Source: Campylobacter lanienae NCTC 13004
GTDB taxonomy: Bacteria; Campylobacterota; Campylobacteria; Campylobacterales; Campylobacteraceae
Length of the DNA: 64,000 nt
Reading direction: 5' to 3'
Assembly: GCF_002139935.1 (NCBI RefSeq)
Contig: NZ_CP015578.1
Span: forward strand, 124,001-188,000
This document shows positions 26,850 through 35,872 of this stretch, one piece after another. The position numbers were made by a program, and so were the translations under genes. Numbering within the stretch: the first letter of the stretch is position 1; every line of letters starts with the position of its first letter. Below the pieces are notes generated by a model. That model saw only the letters and a list, made by a program, of their open reading frames with translations, did not search any database and was not told the DNA's origin.

Positions 26850-26858
26850 GTTAAGATA
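26293..26858 (+). repeat. Direct repeat copy B, right half (within cdtC)
   Basis: Counterpart of 5591-6165. Identity ends at GTTAAGATA shortly after the stop codon; sequence beyond is unrelated. Confidence 0.92.
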
Positions 26859-26928
26859 ATTGATGATTAAATTTATAAAATATATTAATTTATTATCAAA
26901 TTTGGTTGAAATATAGGTTTTAAGAAAA

Positions 26929-27609
26929 TTAATTAATATCAATAAAAGCTTGATAGTCTTGCGGGATTCCAATATCAATGAAGTAGTCATCAAACACGCA
27001 GGCTCTAGCTTTGAGAGCTAAAAAATTATTTTGAAAAAACTCTTCAAATGAGAATTTATTTTGTAAATTAAATATATCAAATATATCTTTTGTAATTAAA
27101 TAAATTCCGCCATTGATAAATCCATCGGGTGTGAATTTTTTCTCATTAAATGCTGTTATATTATGATTTTTATCGATATTTACACTCCCATATCTATCAA
27201 AATTATTCATATGTTTTAAAGCTATACAAATTTTGCTATCATCTAGTTTTAAATTGTTTAGATTTATATCAAAAATTGTATCACCATTAAGTATATATAC
27301 GCTATTTTGATCTACTAATTTTAAGGCTTTCACAATCGCTCCACCAGTGTCTAGTGGCTCATCTTCTATGCTATAGACAATCTCCATATCTAAATATGAA
27401 TTTTGAAAATAATTTTGTATTATTTCATATTTATATGAAACGGCTAAGATAACTTTTTTGATATTTTGTCTTTTTAAATACTCTAGGATAAACGCTAAGA
27501 AAGGTTTGTTTTTAACAGGTGCCATAGGTTTTGGCAGGTTTGGTAACACGCTTTTAAGGCGTGTTCCAAGTCCGCCACATAAGATGATTGCTTCTTTAGG
27601 GCTATTCAT
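26929..27609 (-). CDS. hddC: D-glycero-D-manno-heptose 1-phosphate guanylyltransferase
   Basis: A 226-residue nucleotidyltransferase: GGLGTRLKSVLPNLPKPM gives the nucleotide loop and conserved Lys, and VYILNGDTIFD near 95 the metal-binding Asp. With hddA and gmhA directly upstream on the minus strand this is HddC, making GDP-D-glycero-alpha-D-manno-heptose from heptose 1-phosphate and GTP. Its ATG directly abuts the gmhA stop. Last gene of the heptose operon; it faces cdtC, with about 70 unremarkable AT-rich bases between. Confidence 0.9.
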   Translation of the reverse strand: MNSPKEAIILCGGLGTRLKSVLPNLPKPMAPVKNKPFLAFILEYLKRQNIKKVILAVSYKYEIIQNYFQNSYLDMEIVYSIEDEPLDTGGAIVKALKLVDQNSVYILNGDTIFDINLNNLKLDDSKICIALKHMNNFDRYGSVNIDKNHNITAFNEKKFTPDGFINGGIYLITKDIFDIFNLQNKFSFEEFFQNNFLALKARACVFDDYFIDIGIPQDYQAFIDIN

Positions 27610-28206
27610 CTATTTAAAACCTTTTCCAAATATCTCTTCTTCTACGATAGCACAAATAATATGCCCTATAACAATGTGAGATTCTTGAATTCTAGGGGTG
27701 CAATTTGATGGCACTTTGATACAATAATCACACAAATCAGCCATTTTGCCGCCGCTTTGACCAGTAAGTCCTATAGAGATTATCTCTTTTTCTTTACATA
27801 CTTTTAGGGCTTCTATGATATTTGCGCTATTTCCACTTGTAGAAATTCCTATAAAAACATCTCCTTTAACACCCTGTGCTTGCACTTGTCTTGCAAATAA
27901 ATTTTCATAACCATAGTCATTGCCAATAGCTGTTAATATGCTAGTATCTGTAGTAAGTGCAATACTTGCGATACCGGGTCTATCAAAATAAAACCTACTT
28001 ACAAATTCCCCTGCGATATGCTGTGCATCTGCAGCACTACCACCATTTCCTGCAAGTAAAGTTTTGTTACCATTTTTATAAGCTTTTATGACTTCTAATG
28101 AAGCATTTTTAATAAGAGTTATCAAATTCTCATCTTTTAAAATTTGCTCTTTTACTAAAATTGATTCTTGAAAATGTTCTTTTATATAAGAATTTAAATT
28201 CTCCAT
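27610..28206 (-). CDS. gmhA: Sedoheptulose 7-phosphate isomerase (capsule copy)
   Basis: A 198-residue SIS-domain isomerase converting sedoheptulose 7-phosphate to D-glycero-D-manno-heptose 7-phosphate. [16 protein letters not shown] near residue 53 and STSGNSANI near 121 are the phosphosugar-binding loops. It is distinct from the LOS copy at 56183. From memory, the first 120 or so residues look close to C. jejuni GmhA2, whereas the rest is more divergent. Overlaps hddA by 13 bases. Confidence 0.93.
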   Translation of the reverse strand: MENLNSYIKEHFQESILVKEQILKDENLITLIKNASLEVIKAYKNGNKTLLAGNGGSAADAQHIAGEFVSRFYFDRPGIASIALTTDTSILTAIGNDYGYENLFARQVQAQGVKGDVFIGISTSGNSANIIEALKVCKEKEIISIGLTGQSGGKMADLCDYCIKVPSNCTPRIQESHIVIGHIICAIVEEEIFGKGFK

Positions 28207-29213
28207 GATTTAACCCCCTCTTTTGTAAATGAAAAATCTTGCACATAACCTTGCTCTTTGTTTAAAGCTTTGATTAAATTATATTTTTTAGTAGGATCTA
28301 CAAAGAAAAACATAAATCCACCTGCTCCTGCTCCACTAGTTTTGCCACTATAAGCTCCATTTTGCATAGCTAAATGATAAATTCTTTCAAGCTCATCATT
28401 GCTAACGATTTCTGAAATGATTTTTTTTGACTGCCAAGATTTTCCTAAAATTTGTGCCAAAGTATCAAAATCCGCCTTAAACAAAGCTTCTTTCATCTTT
28501 ATAGCATCTTGTTTTATAGCGTGCATAGCTTCAAGGGATTTTTCATCTCCGAGCTTTCCTTTTTTATGTTCTTCTATATCTTTTGCTTCTCTTGTAATAT
28601 TTGTAAAATAAAGCACAGTTCTAGCTTCAAGCTCACTAGCTATCCAATTTTTAATACGCAAAGGATTAACAATGACTCTTTTATTATCATAAAATTCCAT
28701 AAAATTAAAGCCACCAAAAGTTGCGGCGTATTGATCTTGTGCTCCGCCTACTATGCCTAAATCTTCTCTTTCTATCTCATAAGCAAGCTTAGCGATTTCA
28801 TATTCTCCTAAAGGTAGATTAAGCCATTCTGCAAAGGCTTTTATAACCCCTACAACCAAAGTTGAGCTTCCGCCCAAACCACTACCACTTGGTACATCTG
28901 AGTATGTATGCAAAGAAAAACTTAAAGGTTTTTTTGTAAAATCTTTTACAATGCGATTATAAATACTTTTAAAAATATCTAATTTTCCATCATTTCCTAA
29001 GAATTCTTTACTTTCGTACTCAGAGTAAGAATTTGTATCAGGCGAATCAAAAATGATTTTTCCATCTTCTCTTTCGATCAAAGTGCAATGTATATATAAA
29101 GATATAGTTGCATTTAAAACATAACCTGTGTATTTATCACAATATAAATTTATATCAGTTCCACCACCTGCTAAACCAAGGCGAAGAGGAGTTTGCGTGC
29201 GTATGGTTTTCAT
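28194..29213 (-). CDS. hddA: D-glycero-D-manno-heptose 7-phosphate kinase
   Basis: A 339-residue GHMP kinase. TPLRLGLAGGGTD opens the fold, the ATP loop PSGSGLGGSSTLVVG lies near residue 108, and KTSGAGAGGFMFFF near 290 is motif 3. HddA phosphorylates heptose 7-phosphate at C1 in the GDP-heptose branch. It resembles the C. jejuni capsule HddA strongly as I recall it. A striking palindrome with a TATAAT sits just upstream (29226-29263), a likely promoter of its own. Confidence 0.95.
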   Translation of the reverse strand: MKTIRTQTPLRLGLAGGGTDINLYCDKYTGYVLNATISLYIHCTLIEREDGKIIFDSPDTNSYSEYESKEFLGNDGKLDIFKSIYNRIVKDFTKKPLSFSLHTYSDVPSGSGLGGSSTLVVGVIKAFAEWLNLPLGEYEIAKLAYEIEREDLGIVGGAQDQYAATFGGFNFMEFYDNKRVIVNPLRIKNWIASELEARTVLYFTNITREAKDIEEHKKGKLGDEKSLEAMHAIKQDAIKMKEALFKADFDTLAQILGKSWQSKKIISEIVSNDELERIYHLAMQNGAYSGKTSGAGAGGFMFFFVDPTKKYNLIKALNKEQGYVQDFSFTKEGVKSWRI

Positions 29214-29225
29214 TGAATTACTACT

Positions 29226-29263
29226 TATTTTGCTATAATTTATTATAAAATTATAGCAAAATA
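29226..29263. promoter_or_regulatory. Perfect 16-bp palindrome carrying promoter-like TATAAT on both strands
   Basis: TATTTTGCTATAATTT, a 6-base spacer (ATTATA), then its exact complement. Each arm contains TTTTGCTATAAT, the Campylobacter -10 with its upstream TTTTG. On the minus strand this lies 13-50 bases before hddA. It could be a promoter, an operator or, as RNA, a hairpin. Confidence 0.6.
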
Positions 29264-29287
29264 TACTTAACTTCTATATAATATTAT

Positions 29288-30235
<948 letters not shown>

Positions 30236-30249
30236 TTAAATCGATGGTT

Positions 30250-31278
30250 TTATCGATTTAAAGGAATTCTGCCTCTCTTAATTTCATTTCTCCAATGATT
30301 TAGCAAATCTTTAAGCATTTGTCTAACAGGAATTTCAGCTTTCCAATCGATAAAACTCTTTATTTTACTATTATCAAACATTTGATAGTCAGCATCAATA
30401 GGACGCATCCTATCTTCAACTTGTCTTACCTCAATACCCCCCCCCATATCACTAAAATTTAGCAATATATCTATAACTTCAGGAAGTTTAAAAGCCTCTT
30501 CTCCTGCTATATTAAAAGCTTCTCCGCAAGGAATATTACCCTTTTGACTCTCAAGAGAAAGTAGATAATAAGCCCTTATAGCATCACGACAATCTTGAAA
30601 GGTTCTTACACTCGAAAGATTTCCAACCTTGATAACAGGCTCTTGATAACCCGCTTCAATTAAAGCAATTTGTTTTGCAACTGTGCTTTCAAAAAACACA
30701 TCGCTTCTTCTTGGGCCACTATGCGTTCCCATTCTTGTAACAAAAGTGCGAATGTTATAAGCTTCGCCATAAAATCTTCCCAAATAATCAGTGCCAATTT
30801 TGCTTATGCTATAAGGACTTGCACCGTGAAAAGCTGTTTCTTCATTAAGTTTAATCCCTACTTTTGCTTTACCATAAACTTCACTTGAAGAGCAGATATG
30901 CACTACAGGGTCATATCCATCTTTTGCCTTTAAAATTCTAATGTTTTCCAAAATATTTGCTGTGCCTATGATATTTGTTTGTAATGTTTCTATAGGTATG
31001 TCAAAAGAAGTTTTTGGGTAAGACTGTGCGGCCAAATGAAAGATCACATCCGGTCTTTGACTCTCAAAAAGTTTTTGAAGACTAGAGTAATCATTTAAAT
31101 CTGCATAAAAAATACTGATTCTATCTTTTTTATTGATCCTATCACTTAAATGATAGATATTGTCCATAGGTTCTTGCCAACGCATCATACCTATAACATC
31201 ATAATCCGTATTTTCTAGCAAAAAATCTGCCATTTGTGAGCCAACTTGCCCTGTAAATCCTGTAATTAGAGCTTTCAT
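30250..31278 (-). CDS. dmhA: GDP-D-glycero-D-manno-heptose 4,6-dehydratase (GMD family), phase variable
   Basis: A 342-residue GDP-mannose 4,6-dehydratase family enzyme. TGFTGQVGSQM binds NADP, CSSSEVYG near 128 supplies the catalytic Ser-Glu and SPYSISK near 150 the Tyr-Lys. In this operon the substrate should be GDP-heptose, giving GDP-6-deoxy-4-keto-heptose. A G9 tract (30437-30445) lies in the codons of MGGGIEV near residue 280: ON at G9, stop within four codons at G8 or G10, removing the last 60 residues, including part of the sugar-binding lobe. Confidence 0.85.
   Translation of the reverse strand: MKALITGFTGQVGSQMADFLLENTDYDVIGMMRWQEPMDNIYHLSDRINKKDRISIFYADLNDYSSLQKLFESQRPDVIFHLAAQSYPKTSFDIPIETLQTNIIGTANILENIRILKAKDGYDPVVHICSSSEVYGKAKVGIKLNEETAFHGASPYSISKIGTDYLGRFYGEAYNIRTFVTRMGTHSGPRRSDVFFESTVAKQIALIEAGYQEPVIKVGNLSSVRTFQDCRDAIRAYYLLSLESQKGNIPCGEAFNIAGEEAFKLPEVIDILLNFSDMGGGIEVRQVEDRMRPIDADYQMFDNSKIKSFIDWKAEIPVRQMLKDLLNHWRNEIKRGRIPLNR
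30437..30445 (-). repeat. Phase-variation G9 tract inside dmhA
   Basis: Nine C residues on the plus strand. G8 leads to TAA, G10 to TGA. True ON/OFF position. Confidence 0.92.
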
Positions 31279-31298
31279 ATTAGCGCCTTTAATTTAAA

Positions 31299-31331
31299 TT
31301 TAGCAAACTAGTATATCACTAGCTTGCTAAA
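31299..31331 (-). terminator. Hairpin between the broken epimerase and dmhA
   Basis: 14-bp stem TTTAGCAAACTAGT / ACTAGCTTGCTAAA with one mismatch and a 5-base loop. It may terminate upstream transcription, in which case dmhA needs its own promoter. Confidence 0.45.
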
Positions 31332-31358
31332 AATAATCTAAATTAGCGGTGTTTGATT

Positions 31359-31853
31359 TTAACTTAGAGAATTTAAAATATCTTTAATATCTTTAAAACC
31401 ATTATTAATATCATAAGCGTCATATTCTAAGTTTAAAAGCGCCGTAGCATCAAAGCGTAAATATTTTGGCCTTTTTATCTCAATTGTATTAACGAAGCAC
31501 TATTTATATAGTATAGTGCCAACTCTGTTTTCTAACACTTTTTTAGGCTGTCCATATGTAGCAGCATGTATCAAATAATCAAATTTAAAATCTATTTTTA
31601 GATTATTGAGATCTGAATTTAGATATGTTATATTATCATCTTGAGGCAAAAACCAAATAGGTTTTGAAAAGCTATGAGCGATAATTTTAATATTAAAATT
31701 AAAATTTTTATTTAAATAATAAAAATAGCTTACAAAATTAGAACCTATCAAGCCATTAGAGCCTGTTATAAAGATAGTTTTATCCCTAAGCTCTTCTAAA
31801 TTTAAAACTGAAATTTGAGAATAATATTGATTTAAAAATTGATATAATAGCAT
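31359..31853 (-). pseudogene. Sugar epimerase/dehydratase with its middle deleted
   Basis: The 5' part (31500-31853, 117 residues) is an SDR N-terminus with FITGSNGLIGSNF and LIHAATYGQP, closing at VLENRVGTILYK. The 3' part, in another frame, encodes a plausible SDR tail (KRPKYLRFDATALLNLEYDA, then DINNGFKDIKDIL) ending at TAA 31361-31359. About 150 residues, including the YxxxK site, are missing. This is an internal deletion keeping both ends, like the remnant at 2229. The ATG overlaps the stop of the upstream reductase (TAATG). Confidence 0.75.
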
Positions 31854-32989
31854 TATTTCTCCTTATTACTAGTATTAAAATTGGTATAATAAAGAGAAAT
31901 ATTACGAAGTCTATAAAGAGCATAAAAGAAAATTAGATAGTTACGCTCTGCCCCCCCCCTAGCGCTATATGCTTCTATCATCATTTTAAGGCCTTTTTCA
32001 ATAGAAATTTGATTTTTAAAGCCAAGTTTATTAAATTTATCTTTACTCATTGATTTTTTAAGAGTCCCATCATCTTTGCTAAGCTCTTTTTCAAAGAGAA
32101 GCTCACCTTTGTAATCCATAATTTTAGCTATCAAATGAGCTAACTCTTTAATGCTAATTGGGTCTTCATTTGTGAAATTTACAAAAGAACTTATCAAATT
32201 TCCGTTTTCATCATACTCGCACAGATCTTTAAAATCTATATTAGAGGCTAAATATATACAAAAATTAGCTAAATCCCTAGCAGCAGCGCCTGTGCCTATC
32301 ATCTGTATATGAGTATCATATATGCCGTGTTTGTGGCAAAATTCCAAAGCCAACTCTTTATCTAAGCCCAAATCTTTAGATAATAGATCTAAATTTCCTT
32401 CATTTAAACATTTTGCTAGATAAATTTTACGGAAAATTCCAGCTTGAACATGAGAATCTTCTAAATCAAAATTATCATTTTCTCCATAGATACTAGTTGG
32501 AGCAACACATAAAAAGTTTTTTCCTTTTTCTAAATTTAGATATTCACATAGTTTAATCCCAGCAACCTTGCCAATAGCATAACTCTCATTATTTGGCTGA
32601 AATGCACCTTCTAGCATATAGCTCTCACGAAGCGGCAATGGGGCGTCTTTTGGATAGACACATGCTGAGGCTAAATATATTAATTTTTTGACGCCGTATT
32701 TGGCCGCAGCCCAAATAACATTATTTTGCATCATGATATTATTGTATAAAAATTCAGCCGGATATTTCTTTTGTTTGATAAATCCACCCACAAAAGCAGC
32801 ACTGAAAAATACATATTCAGGTAGTTGAGTTTTGAAAAATTCATCAACAGACTTTTGATCTATCAAATCTAATTGATCGTGCGTTTTGTAGATTATATTA
32901 TTATAGCCTTGCTTTTGCAACTCTGCTAAAATCATACTTCCTACTAGCCCATTATGCCCAGCTATATAAATTTTAGAGTTTTTATCCAT
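31853..32989 (-). CDS. GDP-L-fucose synthase-like C4 reductase/epimerase (paralogue 1), 3' phase tract
   Basis: A 378-residue GDP-fucose-synthase (Fcl/WcaG) family SDR: IAGHNGLVGSMI binds NADPH, and SYAIGK gives YxxxK near 139. In heptose capsules such proteins reduce the 4-keto group (MlghC/DdahC type). A G9 tract (31951-31959) near residue 346 determines the tail: at G9 the frame continues 32 residues to TAA 31853-31855, overlapping the next ATG; G8 and G10 end within 8 codons. The extra tail is basic/aromatic and not part of the Fcl core. Confidence 0.85.
   Translation of the reverse strand: MDKNSKIYIAGHNGLVGSMILAELQKQGYNNIIYKTHDQLDLIDQKSVDEFFKTQLPEYVFFSAAFVGGFIKQKKYPAEFLYNNIMMQNNVIWAAAKYGVKKLIYLASACVYPKDAPLPLRESYMLEGAFQPNNESYAIGKVAGIKLCEYLNLEKGKNFLCVAPTSIYGENDNFDLEDSHVQAGIFRKIYLAKCLNEGNLDLLSKDLGLDKELALEFCHKHGIYDTHIQMIGTGAAARDLANFCIYLASNIDFKDLCEYDENGNLISSFVNFTNEDPISIKELAHLIAKIMDYKGELLFEKELSKDDGTLKKSMSKDKFNKLGFKNQISIEKGLKMMIEAYSARGGAERNYLIFFYALYRLRNISLYYTNFNTSNKEK
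31951..31959 (-). repeat. Phase-variation G9 tract at the 3' end of reductase 1
   Basis: Nine C residues on the plus strand. Only the G9 register reaches the TAATG overlap at 31851-31855. Confidence 0.92.
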
Positions 32990-33549
32990 TTAGAATCCTT
33001 TTGTATGATCTTGTGTCATTGCTTCAATATCCCTATTTGATAAAATTGGAGTATTAGTAGGCCAATCAATTGCGATTCTAGGATCATTCCAAGCAAATGT
33101 AAATTGATCACTTGCATCGACATATTCGCCCTCATAAGCCCATTTGTAATAATACATAGAGTCGCATTTTGAGCTAACATATTGAGCATTGCCAAATCGT
33201 GGCGGGATTAAAATCAATTTTTGATTATCGGAGTTGATAATGAATTTTCATATTGTAGATATGTTGGGGATTCTTTTTGGCAATCTATTACAACTTGGTG
33301 AATTTCACCAGTTACGCAAGTTACAAGCTTCCAAGATTTATGATCGCCATGAATGCCTCTTAAAACATTTGGTTTTGAAAGTGTAAATTTATCAAGGACA
33401 AAATTCAAACCATTTGGTAAAAGTTTTAATATCGCTTCACTTGAATACGCCGACCAAATCTCACCCCTTAAGTCTTTGAATTTGCTAGGAGTGATGATAT
33501 AAACGCCTTTTAGTTTTTTAGATTCTTGTATATCAAACTCTATCGCCAT
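32990..33549 (-). pseudogene. GDP-4-keto-heptose C3/C5 epimerase (RmlC family) with a one-base frameshift
   Basis: The start is ATG 33549-33547, sharing an A with the TGA of the upstream gene. The protein follows its paralogue at 35873 (MAIEFDIQESKKLKGVYI) through SPTYLQYE, then shifts at an A4 run near 33238: the other frame continues FIINSDNQKLILIPPRFGNA to the stop at 32990, while the current frame stops at 33214. Joined, it is about 186 residues, normal for RmlC-like epimerases, with RGIHGD and a Tyr-rich C-terminal half. The break may be decay or an error. Confidence 0.8.
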
Positions 33550-34676
33550 CACGCAGCCTTTGAGCCTAAGCCAAAAGGCATAGTGAAATTGCAATTTGAA
33601 TATAAATGAGTAAATTTAGAATTATTTATTGATTTTAAATTTAGCTCATACCCCCCCCCATTTTTATACCATTGATACAGCATTTTGACTCCTTCTTCTA
33701 AATTTATTTTATGTTTCCAGCCTAGACTTTTGATTTTTGAAGTATCAAGCATTCTATCCATTGTAGAATCTGGCTTATCTGTATTAAATTTAATATCGCC
33801 ATTAAATCCGACAATATCTTTAATCAAAAATGCCAATTCTTTAATACTTAAAAATTCGCCACTGCCAACATTTAAGTGTGTTTCTTGTTCTGATTTAAGA
33901 CTATCGAAATTTACATTTTTCATAACAAAAATAGAAGCATCTGCCAAATCTTTAGCATGAAGAAACTCACGCACAACATTTCCGCTTCCCCAAATTTCTA
34001 CATATTCTTTGCTTATACCAAATTTGTCTAAAACTTTTTTAGCTTCATTTTTGTCAAGATTTAAATCTTTTAAAACTAAATCAAATTTATCTTCATTTAA
34101 TAGTTTAGCCAAATGAAATTTTCTAAGTAAAGCCGGCAAAACTTTAGCTTTTGTAAGGTCAAATTCAGCCGTTTGCCCGTATAGATTAGAAAGATATAGG
34201 GTTATAAAATTAGTGTTGTATTGTAGATTATAAGCTTCGCACATTTTTGTGCCTATGATTTTTGACAAACCATACGCCACGGCTTTGGTATCTAATTTGC
34301 CATTTAATAAATCTTGTTCGGTTATAGGATTATTGGCTTTTTGTGGATAGGCCCAAGCTGAGCCATAAAATATAAGCTTTTTAACATTATTTTCATAGGC
34401 AGAATTTATAATATTTGCTTGAAGCATGCTATTTTCATAAATTACATTAGCAGGTGTAAAAAGCCCTAAAGTATCAAGTTTTGCTGCACACAAAAATACA
34501 TATTCGGGTTTTTGTGTTTTAAAAAAATCAGCTACAGCTTTTTGATTTGTGAGATCTAATTCAAGTCTTGATTTATAAATTAAATTTGTGTAATTTTGCT
34601 CTTTTAATTCTGTTAATATAGCAGAGCCAAGTGTTCCTGTATGTCCTGCGATATAAATTTTAGAGGTTTTATCCAT
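33549..34676 (-). CDS. GDP-L-fucose synthase-like C4 reductase (paralogue 2), 3' phase tract
   Basis: A 375-residue Fcl/WcaG family SDR: IAGHTGTLGSAI, FYGSAWAYP near 107, and YGLSK near 137 as YxxxK. It is diverged from paralogue 1 but shares a long identical 3' DNA stretch with paralogue 3. At G9 (33651-33659) the frame reads on 34 residues after NGGG to TGA 33551-33549, forming TGATG with the next gene; at G8 it ends NGGGMS and at G10 NGGGV. Confidence 0.85.
   Translation of the reverse strand: MDKTSKIYIAGHTGTLGSAILTELKEQNYTNLIYKSRLELDLTNQKAVADFFKTQKPEYVFLCAAKLDTLGLFTPANVIYENSMLQANIINSAYENNVKKLIFYGSAWAYPQKANNPITEQDLLNGKLDTKAVAYGLSKIIGTKMCEAYNLQYNTNFITLYLSNLYGQTAEFDLTKAKVLPALLRKFHLAKLLNEDKFDLVLKDLNLDKNEAKKVLDKFGISKEYVEIWGSGNVVREFLHAKDLADASIFVMKNVNFDSLKSEQETHLNVGSGEFLSIKELAFLIKDIVGFNGDIKFNTDKPDSTMDRMLDTSKIKSLGWKHKINLEEGVKMLYQWYKNGGGYELNLKSINNSKFTHLYSNCNFTMPFGLGSKAA
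33621..33723 (-). repeat. 103-bp direct repeat shared by reductase genes 2 and 3
   Basis: Identical, as far as I can align by eye, to 34720-34822. It spans the conserved 3' coding end, the G9 tract and the following tail. It offers a site for recombination between the tandem paralogues. Confidence 0.85.
33651..33659 (-). repeat. Phase-variation G9 tract at the 3' end of reductase 2
   Basis: Nine C residues on the plus strand. G9 couples to the epimerase at 33549 by TGATG; other lengths stop about 95 bases before it. Confidence 0.92.
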
Positions 34677-35796
34677 TTACACTCCTTTTAAGAGTGTAAG
34701 GACTTGGGGTAAATTTATAATTATTTATTGATTTTAAATTTAGCTCATACCCCCCCCCATTTTTATACCATTGATACAGCATTTTGACTCCTTCTTCTAA
34801 ATTTATTTTATGTTTCCAGCCTAAAGAGTGAATTTTTGAACAATCAGTTAGTTTATTCATTGCTCCATTAGGGCGATTAGCGTTAAAAGTCAAATCGCCT
34901 TTAAATCCAACTATCTCTTTGATTAATGTTGCTAGCTCTTTAATTGTAATATTTTTATTTGGACCTATATTTAGATGGGTATTTTGTATCTCTTGTGAGT
35001 TATCGATAAGATCTTTAAAATTTATCTTTTTCATGATAAACAAGGCAGCCTCTGCTAGGTCATCACTATGTAAAAATTCTCTTGTAGGAGTGCCATCACC
35101 CCATATTTCTACGCTATTTTCATTTATGCCAAATTTGTTTAAATAAACTAAAGCTTCATCTAAATTTGGTATATTTAAATCATTTAGTAGCTCATCATAT
35201 CTATTTTCATTTAGGAGTTTGGCTAAGTGCATTTTTCTTAAAATTCCAGGGACTACATGTGATTTTTCTAAATCAAATTTGTCATTGTCACCATATAAAT
35301 TTGTAGGAGTTATGGATATGAAATTTGTGTTGTATTGTAAATTATATGACTCACACATCAAACAACCAGCGATTTTGGATAAGGCATAAGGCTTATTAGC
35401 ATAATCCAAATCACCTTTTAACATCCAAGATTCATTAGTTGGCAAGGTGGCGTTTTTAGGATAAACTGTAGTTGAAGCTATAAAAAGCAATTTTTTAACA
35501 CCACTTAAATATGCTTGATGGATGACATTACACTCTATCATTAAATTTTGATAGATGAAATCTGCTCTATATTTGCTATTGGCGCCTATTCCACCAGCTT
35601 TGGCGGCACAGAGTATCACAAATTCCGGTTTTTCTATCTCAAAAAATTTTTTAACTTCTTGCTGATTAGTAAGATCTAATTCATCATGTGTTTTATATAT
35701 CAAATTTAGATAACCATCATTTTGTAATTTTCGTAAAATAGCACTACCGACTAGACCTCTATGTCCTGCGATATAAATTTTAGAGTTTTTCTCCAT
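34669..35796 (-). CDS. GDP-L-fucose synthase-like C4 reductase (paralogue 3), 3' phase tract
   Basis: A 375-residue Fcl/WcaG family SDR: IAGHRGLVGSAI binds NADPH, ASTTVYP near 108 and YALSK near 137 complete the catalytic set. The three reductases in one operon probably act on different stereoisomers of the 4-keto-6-deoxy-heptose, or are partly redundant. G9 at 34750-34758: the current frame runs 26 residues past NGGG and ends in TAA overlapping the next ATG by 8 bases; G8 and G10 stop immediately. Confidence 0.85.
   Translation of the reverse strand: MEKNSKIYIAGHRGLVGSAILRKLQNDGYLNLIYKTHDELDLTNQQEVKKFFEIEKPEFVILCAAKAGGIGANSKYRADFIYQNLMIECNVIHQAYLSGVKKLLFIASTTVYPKNATLPTNESWMLKGDLDYANKPYALSKIAGCLMCESYNLQYNTNFISITPTNLYGDNDKFDLEKSHVVPGILRKMHLAKLLNENRYDELLNDLNIPNLDEALVYLNKFGINENSVEIWGDGTPTREFLHSDDLAEAALFIMKKINFKDLIDNSQEIQNTHLNIGPNKNITIKELATLIKEIVGFKGDLTFNANRPNGAMNKLTDCSKIHSLGWKHKINLEEGVKMLYQWYKNGGGYELNLKSINNYKFTPSPYTLKRSVNG
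34720..34822 (-). repeat. 103-bp direct repeat, second copy
   Basis: Counterpart of 33621-33723; offset 1,099 bp, matching duplication of a whole reductase gene. Confidence 0.85.
34750..34758 (-). repeat. Phase-variation G9 tract at the 3' end of reductase 3
   Basis: Nine C residues on the plus strand. Only G9 reaches the stop that overlaps the next start (ATGGATAA). Confidence 0.92.
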
Positions 35797-35872
35797 TTAT
35801 TTCCTTGATAATGGGCTTATTTAGCCCATAATTATTACATTAATTTGCCTAATTTTTACTTAAATTTAAGTT

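Noticed and set aside
26784..26993. Minus-strand frame between cdtC and hddC
   Set aside because: Overlaps the ends of two well-supported genes and is low-complexity AT-rich; no ribosome site.
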